DNA of 64,000 bases from Gymnothorax reevesii (Eukaryota > Chordata > Actinopteri > Anguilliformes > Muraenidae). The notes beneath the pieces are model-generated. The model did no database searches, was not told where the DNA came from, and worked only from the letters and a program-made list of their open reading frames with translations. The first letter of the stretch is position 1; each line of letters starts with the position of its first letter. The DNA lies in the NCBI GenBank assembly GCA_029721435.1, contig CM056576.1, positions 69,705,876-69,769,875 on the forward strand, given 5' to 3'. Positions 54,801-64,000 of this stretch are shown here, piece by piece. The translations under genes and the position numbers were made by a program.

Positions 54801-57539
54801 TAGAGTGTACATTTTGCATCAGGATGGCCCAATTTTGTGGACCCTGATGAGGAAAGTATTCTTTCTTCAACCTCCACCAATATCGAATGAAATCAGTACT
54901 TTTTCAGCTTACCTTAATGTTTGAGTACCCAGAGAGACATTTGGGTGTGTAAAAACATCGAGTGTACATCTAGTCAAGAAGATTGAGTTTAATTTCTAGT
55001 ACTGCTATACATGGTAGCATATAGTGGCGGCAGTCATGTTACTGACGACGCACCAGGTTGCTGGGGTATGCACAGCATATGCATTCATGATAGCTATTAA
55101 ATATAAATATGACTAGCAGTCTGTTGGCGAAGCCTTCGGTTACCTGACCTTTCGATTTTAATTGCCTAAGCCTCAGGCAGTTTGCTTTGCCTGATTAGCA
55201 ACAGTTGCTAAGATGAATAGGTAAGATGATGGTAGATGATGATAGCTCTGTTGCACATTGCATCTCAGTCTTTTTCTGTGCATTAATTATGACCAAAAAT
55301 GTCCATACGCCATAATAAATTCTGAAGTTATGTAACATTACCTTGTGAAATAGGTCAGATTTGCGTAAATTAGTCTGCGAGGCTCATTTAGCAATAATGT
55401 GGACGAATGCATTCAATATTCTGAATATAGATGCGGCTAAAGGCACAAAGGCATCCTTGCGTGTCACACAGAGGCGTTACCAGGATGCAAAGCTTGGGTG
55501 GGCATTTGTCCTCTTTGGGGAGGCAAAAAAAGAACCTCTAAATCGCCATAAAATAAAAAGAAATTTCAGTGGCGGAAGATGAAATGGCGATAGGGGAGGG
55601 ACATTAACAGGTGTGGACAGTTTTCATTAATTAGGCACACTAGGGTTGTGCTTGATCATGAACCGCAATTTTTTTTACAGCGTAGCATCACGACCTGCTG
55701 CCATAGGCAAACATTGAAACATCTTTCCCTTTTCCTTCATTAAACCCAATGGAGGTTGAACAAAAGTGAGAAACATCAAAGGGCATGTGAAATGAATCCA
55801 GAAATAAACTTGACTGACATCATTATTTTTCGGCTACATGCTGCACGGAGCCAAGCAAAGGACTACAGAATCGCCTCCTATTAACCAATTAGGCAACTCT
55901 CAGAAAAGCAAACCTGTTCCCATTTACTTTTTCTTGATTGGCAATCAAATGTTGGATTCGTTTACTCTCTAGTTGAATGAGTAGAGCTGTTTAGACAGCA
56001 TGATTGATTGATGCATTTCAAAATTTAAATGGCCATAGAACAGCAGATTGTCATGAACACGATTGTCATTGCCACGCGATTTCGTGCGACTGATCATTTA
56101 TATCTCACATTCACATTTCATCCGCATTTGAGGAAGAGGAAGACTTTTTTATAATTATTCAAACTGGCATTCTTTCAATCTAACACCATAGCCCAGTTAG
56201 GTTTGTCTGCTTTTCACCATCACAACTTAATCGTTATAGGCCACTGAAATTGCTTGATTGTTATTTAGACCAACTACACGGGAGAGGATTTAGGGAAGGG
56301 CAGAGCACCTTTAATTAGTGAAATTTCAACTCAGGCTTCTTCCCGACGGCATTTTAAATAGTTGAAGCCAGTACAGGTGTGTATGTTTCAAGAAATTACA
56401 CGTGACTGCCTACACACCCATGACTGCAAGTGGTCTCATCACACATTAAAAAAAATCCTCGCTCAACATCGCCACATCCCTACTCAGCATTTCATCTCTC
56501 GTTGTAGTATTTTTAGGAGATCTATATGATAAAATAAAAATAAAGAGATTTGTTATATGACCAAGCATTTTAAGCATCTAGAAAATAAACAAGATGGAAA
56601 ACATTCTGAAAAGCAGATAAAACATGAATGCAAGATATAAATGATCAGTCGCGCGAAATAGCAAGGCAATGACATCATGCTCATGAAAATTCTATGGGCA
56701 TTTAAATTTCAAAATACATCAATTAAACATGGTGTCTTAATAAACAGCTGTACTCATTCAACTTAGAGAGTAAACACATCCACCATTTCATTGTCAATCA
56801 AGCAAAGTAACTGGGAACACTTTTACTTTTTTTAGAGTTGCCTTCTGTAGTCCTTTACTTGACTCTGTGCAGCATGTCGCCGACAAAACATTTTTCTTCC
56901 AAACAGCTAAAGTGCTGTAATTTTTTTTAATATAGCGCATAATTGAAATGGTGTATTATTTTCAGGTAGGACCTCTTTTAGGCCGCTGTTTCTATGTTTC
57001 CATTGTGTATCGCATAAAATTTCCACCCAGCACGATGCGCTGGTGCGGCTACTTGGAGGAGATCAGAGAGCTTTCAACTGCATCTAATGTAAGTAGTGGC
57101 AATTTGTACCTCATACAACCCCGCTTCAAAAAAAAACTGGCGGCAAAAAACACTATTCCTTTAAGAGCAATTATGTGGTAAATTGTGATGTTACTGAAGG
57201 CTTTCTCAAAGTCTGACAGCACGGCACTGATTGATATTAAATTCTAAATGCCCTTCTCACTCATAAAACCCCTCAAAATATATTGGCACTCCCTTTGAAA
57301 TCGTTCTGGCAAATAAAAAGGCAAAAAAATGGAGGTTGGACACGGAATTCTTTTCACCTGACGATGTCGTCTTGAAGGTGGACTAAGTCATTTTCCACAA
57401 ATTTCTTCTTTGCGTTAAGCAGCACCCTGCTCTTGATCCCTACTGCGACACTAACCGGCATGGATGAAAAACGACATGGAGGCAACACTGCGCTCATTTC
57501 ACAGCAAAAACTTGTTCAATCGCCATTTTTATTCTGACC
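51878..57539. other. Long gene-free stretch, possible conserved non-coding DNA
   Basis: No exon with family resemblance and no clear transposon ends. Around 52440-52560 a GC-rich stretch (CAGGCGCAGGCGCGGCG...) may be an old short repeat. 54000-54350 and 55980-56420 are non-repetitive, balanced sequences with several TTAATTAG/AATTA cores and could be conserved regulatory DNA, which I cannot test here. Confidence 0.3.
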
Positions 57540-57995
57540 CAAGTGATGTCAGAATCAGCGGGTGTGTGACCAGTGGGCGCTCTGGACTTTGTCTTAGTGG
57601 ATGATGGATGGGTTCTCTGAGAAGTCAATCTGGAGTCCTGCCTGGTTGGGTAGAGGGTTGGAGTACTGGTCCTCGAAGGTTCTGACCTGCTGGTCCCTCA
57701 GGAAGCTGTGGATCTTGAAGCTGGGGAGTCTGGTGGAGAGGTTCTTGAGTACATCAGACAGTACCATCATGGGTCAGCTTGTCAAGTCTGCTGTTGTCGC
57801 CCTTGGCCCACTCATACCAGGATACTGGATCACCAAGCTGTGGGTCACTGATCTGCGCTGATAACTTGTTGGTTACTCTGTCTGAACTGGCTGCACACTT
57901 GCCATTCATACAAGCCTCAGAAGACTTGTCATAGACAATAGTCTCTAAGAGTTGTTTGTAAAATGAAATGTACCACCAGGGGTCAATCATCTTCT
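57540..57995 (-). pseudogene. Fragment of a DNA-transposon protein (DDE-like, family unnamed)
   Basis: On the minus strand: DNSRLDKLTHDGTVLSDVLK, then LSTRLPSFKIHSFLRDQQVR, then GLQIDFSENPSIIH, then a stop and DKVQSAHWSHTR. I recognise the pattern 'HSFI...KQ...F...DFAEN...DEVQSAHW' from uncharacterised fish proteins that look transposon-derived, with DFSEN as the probable catalytic segment, but cannot name the superfamily. It has stops and no terminal repeats nearby. Confidence 0.55.
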
Positions 57996-58174
57996 TAATA
58001 CTTCCAAGTTCGCAGCTTGGTCTATGTGTAATTACATAATTACATTACACAAAATCTGCTTAACCTTTAAGAGGTGGCTTCATTAAAATGAATAAATTAA
58101 TAAATAAATTTAAATTAATTTGTTAAGATATTCATGCCTGTAACAATTAATAGCTTAATATTTCAAAACAAATA

Positions 58175-59742
58175 CAACCCCAATTTCAAAATAGTTGGGA
58201 CAAAGTGTAACTTTTGAATAAAATCAAAACGCAATGACTTTGAAATCATACCAGCAAGTATTTTATTCACAATAGAACAGAGATAACATAGCAAATGTTG
58301 ATGTTGAGAAATGTTACAATTTTATCCACAAAATGAGCTCATTTCAAATTTGATGGCTGCTAGAGGTCTCAAAAAAGTTGGGACAGGCGCCTGTTTACCA
58401 TGGTTTAGCATCCCCTCTTCTTTTTAACACAGAGTGGAGGTGTCTGGGCATTGAAGAGACAAGTTTCTTGAGTTTAGCCATTGGAATTTGATCACACTCT
58501 TGTTTAAAACAAGCCTCCAGCTGCTGGAGAGTTTTGGGTCTCGTTTGACGGACTTTTAGTTTAATTATGCGCCAAATGTTCTCAATCGGTGAAAGATCGG
58601 GACTGCAGTCAGGCCAGTTCAGCACACAGACTCTTCTACTATGAAGCCATGCTGTTGTAATAGCTGTAGTATATGGTTTTACATTTTCCTGGTGAAATAC
58701 ACAAGGCCTCCCCTAGAATAGATGTCATATGGAGGGGAGCATATGTTGCTCTGAAACCTTTATATACCGTTCAGGATTCATGGTGCTTTTTAAAACATGC
58801 AAAATTTCCCACGCCATATGCACTAATGCATCCCCATACCATCAGAGATGCTGGCTTTTAAACGGAACGCTGATAACAGGAGGGGTGATCTTTCTCCTCT
58901 TTAGCCCGGAGGACATGACGCCCATGATTTCCAGCAAGAATGTCAAATTTGGACGCGTCTGACCACAGGACACTTTGCCACTTCGCTACAGTCCATTTTG
59001 AATGAGCCTTGGGCCACAGAACACGGCAGCGCTTCTGGATCAGGCTTTCTTTTTGCATGATAGAGTTTTAGGTGGCATCTGTGGTTGGAACGGCAAACTG
59101 TGTTAACAGACAGTGGTTTCTTGAAGTATTCCTGGGCCCATTTAGTTATGTCAATGACAGAATCATGCCGGTGAGCGATGCAGTGGCGTCTGAGGGCCCG
59201 AAGATCACAGGCATCAAGTAAAGGTCTTCGGTCTTGTCCCCCTATGCACAGAGATTTTTCCAGTTTCTTTGAATCTTTTGATGATGTTATGCTCTGTCGA
59301 TGATGAGACTTTCAAAGCCTGTGCAAGTTGACGTTGATGAACAGTGTATTTAAAGTATTCCACAATTTTTTTTAGCGTCTGGCCATCTTTACTTCTGAGA
59401 GACTCAGCCTCTCTAAGGCATCCCTTTTATAGCAAATCATGTTACACACCTGATGCCAGTGAAGTTAATTACTTCTACAATGTTCATTCAGCTGATTCTC
59501 TTTTACGATAATTGCATTTTCAGCCATTTTTTGCCTGTGTCACAACTTTTTTGAGACCTGTTGCAGCCAGAAAATTTGAAATGAGCTCATTTTGTGGATA
59601 AAAATGTAAGATGTCTGTTTCAACATTTGAAATGTTATCTATGTTCTCCTGTAAATAACATTAGCTTGTGATCTGAAAGTCATTGAATTTTGATTTTATT
59701 CAAAATTCACACTTCATCCCAACTATTTCAGAATTGGGGTTG
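58175..59742 (-). mobile_element. Tc1/mariner transposon (copy 3), complete ends
   Basis: CAACCCCAATTTCAAAATAGTTGGGAC at 58175 pairs with the complement ending at 59742 (GTCCC-like ATCCCAACTATTTCAGAATTGGGGTTG), flanked by TA at 58173-58174 and 59743-59744. Inner inverted blocks ATCCACAAAATGAGCTCATTTCAAAT occur on both sides (58325 and 59575). 1568 bp with a decayed transposase on the minus strand. It is a different subfamily from the 36110 copy. Confidence 0.9.
58395..59400 (-). pseudogene. Tc1-like transposase of copy 3, multiply broken
   Basis: Readable segments on the minus strand: HQRQLAQALKVSSSTEHNII (helix-turn-helix, near 59340), [19 protein letters not shown] (first Asp, near 58990), GRPCVFHQENVKPY near 58700, and SPDLSPIENIWRIIKLKVRQ (Glu, near 58580). 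The position of the second catalytic Asp is Glu (codon 58686-58688). Several stops and frameshifts lie between the segments. Confidence 0.8.
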
Positions 59743-60579
59743 TATAATTAAAGAATAATATTCTGCTTTAATAATTTTGATTAGTCACAATGTTACTGCA
59801 CCAAATTCAATGACGCCAAAAACTGTTCCAACTGTTTCAACTTTTCAAAAACAAATAATTGTTTTTTAAATTTCAAAAAATCAATCATCTAACATTTTTC
59901 CTTATAGTATAAAGCCTTTTTTCTGACAATAAATGGATTGTTTTCCTCAGATATAAATATTGGAAATTTAAAAATATATATTCTTTGCGCGATACTGTTA
60001 CATGTACATCTTTTGGCGTCCCTTTATCTTTAAGAGACCTAAAATTGTAGTGTTTAGGCTATATATAAAGAAGTAGAAAATCAGTAGAAACAACTCTGAG
60101 ATTATTATATCATGGTGCTGGTGTATAAAAATTGATATCAAAATCCTACATTTGAGCCGTCCAGTAAAATCAAGAAGAATTTGACCCCCTGTAAAATCTG
60201 AAATAATTAAGATATGCAAATAATTTTTTTTGTTTCAGGAGCTTTAAGATGTGTCCTTCAAGAAAAAATATATTGGCATTTATTTCATTTAAATTTTTTA
60301 CCCTTAATGTGCAGTTTTGCTGATTTTGGCCCTTTTGCAGAATAAACACTGATGCTGCGTTCAGAGTCTTCTCTTGTAGACTGTCAATCCTCTGGCAAGA
60401 ATCCTTCTAAATTTGATGTCTGAATTGCTGTCAATGAGATTTCCACCATTTTAATTACTAAACTTCATGAACAAAAATCTTGACATTTCTGAGTATAGCA
60501 ATGCTAGGTGATGTGGCAATGTCATCTGAAAGGCTTTTTCTCATTGGTTAAGACAGGATAGCAACCAATGGAAACAAAA
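59743..60579. other. AT-rich spacer, nothing recognised
   Basis: Very AT-rich, no exon and no terminal repeat found. Confidence 0.35.
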
Positions 60580-61400
60580 AACAAATGTTTTGATTGGTCT
60601 AAACATACCAACAGAGAGTGCCAGATTACACTCTTTGGAATACAAAGGCATAGGAGCAGAGTTCCACATGGCCCTGTAAGGAGGTCAAGTGTTAAACTAC
60701 CACTTAGTCATCCATCAGTAGCTAAAGTCTTGAGATTTGATCACTTGATGGCACCTGCAGTCAAGATCATAAATTCCGTTAGAGCCAAGGGCAAACAAGT
60801 TTCAATTATACTTGGAAATTTGTCCTTGGTGATTTTTTGCTGCTCACAGAAGTCAGATTGCTCTGCAAAGGAAAAAATACTAAATCTTTTCTTCTCTGAA
60901 ATCAAGGCCTTTTGGAAAGCAAGACACAAAAATGCCACATCGCTGATTTAACACTGAATGGCTTCTGGACTTGGAATTTCCAACCAATTTCAGGGAAACT
61001 GAATGACAGAAATGAAATGACCTGAGTTGTGAACAACAAGTTAAATGAAAGATGGTCACTTCTGATCAGTAATGAGAAAGCTCTCAATACAAAACTGGGC
61101 CTTTTTTTCCTCCAACAAGTACTGAGAAAGAGAATGCAGCCTTTTCCATTTGCACAAATAAATGGAAGGAAACAAAAGCATCCTGAGTTCTGGGCATTCT
61201 TAAGTACAATGAGTTCCCGACAATGCTTACGCAGGAGTTAAAAGGGAGATTTGCAGATTTTGACCTGCTGGAACCCTGTGTCATTCAGCAGAGGAGTTTA
61301 CACTCAGTGCTACTGCATTAGATATTGAACAGGTGAACTTGGAAAATGATATCCAGCAGAAAACACAACAGTCTGCTACTGATACCCACCCTTGTTCAAG
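60580..61400 (+). pseudogene. hAT (Charlie/ZBED5-type) transposase relic
   Basis: Scattered segments in changing plus-strand frames. FDHLMAPAVKIINSVRAKG (near 60745) matches the 'FDHVMKVVVKTVNFIRARG' kind of segment of hAT transposases related to ZBED5 and GTF2IRD2. Next EWLLDLEF (near 60958) and GKLNDRN-like remains. Then ALNTKLGLFFLQQVLRKRMQ (near 61085), HPEFWAFLSTMSS and LKGRFADFDLL (near 61240), and TALDIEQVNLENDIQQ (near 61313). The order fits the central and C-terminal hAT core, with the RNase H-like residues lost. No terminal repeats were located. Confidence 0.6.
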
Positions 61401-64000
61401 GCAGTAGCCATACAAATGCACTCAGTGGTCACTTTATTTGGTACACCCGTCTAATATCAGTCAAATGGTCCCCAAAAACTATGAACTTATCAATCATCTC
61501 AGATTGTTTAAAATGTAGCCTATATTCTGCATTCATTAATCTCTTTTAAACTATAAAATAATTTTTCAGTCATGATGGAACTAACATACTGCATAAGCCT
61601 TGAAGCACATGCATCTCAGAGCATGGTGTGTCAGTTAATAAGGGGCATCGGCTTGAGTAGGATGGGTCTTGTGATGGTAAAATAAAGGAAAAGAAGAAAG
61701 ACTGAATGATCAGAGCTGTGTTTTGGTGCTGAGGCCAGCTGTGCTGTCAAAACGGGGCTCGCAGTATCTCTCTGAATCTCTGTTTTTCTCTTGTCTGCAG
61801 TCATTTCTGGGGAGGGCTGGAGAGGTGAGTTAATTGATTTCTGCATGGCTCTTGTAAGTAATTCTGTCCCTGGTCCCATTCGAGCAGAGAAGATTAAGCA
61901 GTGACACCAAATCCATCACCCGGCTTCTGCAGAGCACTACAGATGGAGGGAGGGGGATTCCAGGTTAATCTGATGGGTAGAGATAATACTCAGTTGTAAC
62001 ACTGAGTACCCCACCCCCAAAACACACAGGCACTCACACACACGCGCGCACACACACACACAGGCCCAGCTCCTTTGTCTCTCACAAACTAAAAATAAGA
62101 TTTGGCACACAGTGGGACACAATAGGAGCATGTTCTAGACCATAAACTTTGTGTGTCTCTGCGTGAATGCAGTGGTGGCAGTGGGGAATTTCAATGAGCA
62201 GTGTCCGTGTCTGTGAGCATGTGCGTGAGAGTATGCATGGGTGCTTCTTTGTAGGCCATGTGTGCAAAATACAGTCTACACAAGAACAATAAATGCTCAG
62301 ATAATGATTTTTCGAATGATTGTATTTTTTATTTTTCTGCTCCCAGGCAAAACGACAGATCAGTCGTCAACTGAGCACATAACACAGCAGACATTAGCTC
62401 TGTGTTCCCTGAAAGCACTGCGTGCTGCTATTGCTTTACCTCCTGCTATTGTACTCTGAAATGAGCGCTTGAGTTTGAATAAACTGTTTTAATATGAGCA
62501 ATAATTGAATCAATGAGTTCAATAACGGCTCAACTCAATGACACAATTTTTCTGGAGATTTTTTTTTTTTAAAAGTGTGACAGTATCATATTTTTGACAC
62601 ACATGGTAGCCCACCAGAGATAATAAATGACAAAATTTGGTGGCAAATGATCATTTGGTTTCAGCTCAGTGATCAAATAAAGATAATGGAGTTGGGTCCT
62701 TTTTGAATTAAACAACTAAATCTATATGGAAAGGACAAACCATGTCTCGTTTCTTCAGAATTCTTTGTTTCAAAATGAAACATGAAATGGGCAATGGCAT
62801 TTTGCAGAAACACAGAAGCCAAAAATGATTTTTTCAGAAATTGAGGAAAACAGCACTTGAAATGAACAGAACAGATGTCAGATGTTCAGCTCTGCAGAAC
62901 AAAAGTTGGGATTTTGTGGTGGGATGATATGGTGAAGGTAACTTGAAGGTGCATTGAAGAGGACACATTTTTTCATGTTTTTCCACAATCAAAATATTCA
63001 TGAATTAGCCTCACTGTATATCTAGTGGGTAAACTTGTTTCTTTTCCAATGTTTTAGTCAACAGTCAAATGTACATAATACTGTTAAAAAATTGAAAATG
63101 CCAAACTATTATCCACACACTTGTTAGAGTTAGTTAACGTTAAACTAAAGCTCAATTTATTTGTTGCTTTTCATGTATCAATCTTGCCTGAGAATGCAAT
63201 AAAATTGGTAATGTCAGTCACATGTAACGTCAGTGTCAAATAAACACGGGTCTGTGACATCAGTCACCGTTCAACACAACAAGCTACAACGAAGTTGTGC
63301 AGCAAAATACTTGTCTCTGACAAGCTTTCTTTAAAACAAAGGATTACAGTTGTTTATTATCATTAGATGGCAACAGCATCAACTGCTTCCTGGCTTCATC
63401 CAAAGAAATAAGAAGAGACTGCAAAAAATAACTTAAATCTACCTCCATCCTTGATAAGCAGGTTTTTCAAGTACTCTATTTAATTTATCACAGATATTTG
63501 TATATGTATTTATCATTATCAGGCCATAGTCTGTCAGGTTATCACCAGTTAATGTAGATTATACACTGAAAGAAGATGATCTCAACATGTACTCAAAGTA
63601 CATGTAAACTGTTGACCATGCCACCTGGGAAAGTCAATCAAGCTTACCAAGGAAACCTCGATGCTACATAGGCGATGAGCTGAAAGCTGTATCTTTAAAG
63701 TTAATTTCAAAAATTTTAGGCATCCTGAAATTCAGGTCATAGCTAGATTCTTTTGTGCTGAAAACTAATTCATTTGTCCCCAAGCACGAAATTTGCACGT
63801 TCAAGAGTTATTGCGTCCAAGATACCGTAGAATCTGTGGCTATGCTGCGAATGTGCGACCGCTTATTAAACTATGTTACTCTGTAGATTATGTAGCCATT
63901 TAGCTAGCTTGCTAACATTAACTATGGAGAATCATAGTTTTACATATGCAATCGTGCATTCGTGGCATAGTCACACATTCCGCAGAAGGCAGTTTTGAGT
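61401..64000. other. Right flank, no gene seen
   Basis: No exon, RNA gene or intact transposon recognised. It contains a CA-rich microsatellite (62034-62063) and AT-rich unique-looking sequence. Confidence 0.4.
62034..62063. repeat. Interrupted (CA)n microsatellite
   Basis: CACACACACGCGCGCACACACACACACA, a CA run with an internal CG segment. Confidence 0.9.

Noticed and set aside
60568..60951. 127-codon open frame as an intact gene
   Set aside because: Only a central segment matches hAT transposases; the start and end are out-of-frame noise, and the homologous protein continues in other frames downstream.

Overview
The window reads as vertebrate, most likely ray-finned fish, nuclear DNA. It has low gene density, moderate AT-richness and a mix of Tc1/mariner, hAT, PIF/Harbinger, DIRS, chromodomain Gypsy and APE-type non-LTR elements that is typical of fish genomes. 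The only host coding sequence I can defend is one internal exon of a group II p21-activated kinase, best matched to PAK5 (also called PAK7), on the minus strand at 5429-5926. It has a good acceptor and donor. The next kinase exons would lie left of base 1. Any preceding PAK exon is not visible to the right, so the rest of the window is probably intron or intergenic DNA filled by transposons.

Region by region. 379-1905 holds two tandem arrays of an exact 156-bp period, each headed by a GC-rich palindromic module; a solo version of that module sits inside a foldback element at 2191-2893. 5.1-6.2 kb holds the PAK5 exon and simple repeats. 8.7-11.5 kb holds a Tc1 relic, a perfect 25-bp hairpin and a TTAA-flanked MITE. 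11.8-19.4 kb is a nested stack: a mariner copy interrupted by a small hAT-type MITE and by a Harbinger element, which is itself interrupted by a 5'-truncated Gypsy. 22.0-23.5 kb is a non-autonomous hAT element with an exact 8-bp duplication. 24.6-31.6 kb contains two oppositely oriented non-LTR fragments, separated by a Tc1 element whose transposase is split by a 2.6-kb hAT-like insert. 31.6-34.6 kb is a degraded DIRS tyrosine-recombinase retrotransposon, split by a solo Gypsy LTR with a perfect 5-bp duplication. 36.1-37.7 kb is a Tc1/mariner copy with an uninterrupted 330-codon transposase. 45.1-51.9 kb is a full-length chromovirus-type Gypsy with both LTRs and a perfect duplication. 57.5-61.4 kb holds three more transposase relics. 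39.7-43.0 kb and 51.9-57.5 kb are gene-free; parts look like candidate conserved non-coding DNA, but I cannot test that here.

The most interesting signals are these: the 156-bp arrays, whose units carry a conserved AAGGTCA-centred inverted repeat; the Gypsy at 45-52 kb, with a primer site complementary to its own predicted RNA 5' end and a hairpin over the gag stop where pol begins in the -1 frame; a non-LTR element whose ORF1 and endonuclease are joined in one frame across a single UAG; and the several-layered nested insertions. Nearly all transposon genes here are broken. The exception is the transposase at 36327-37319.
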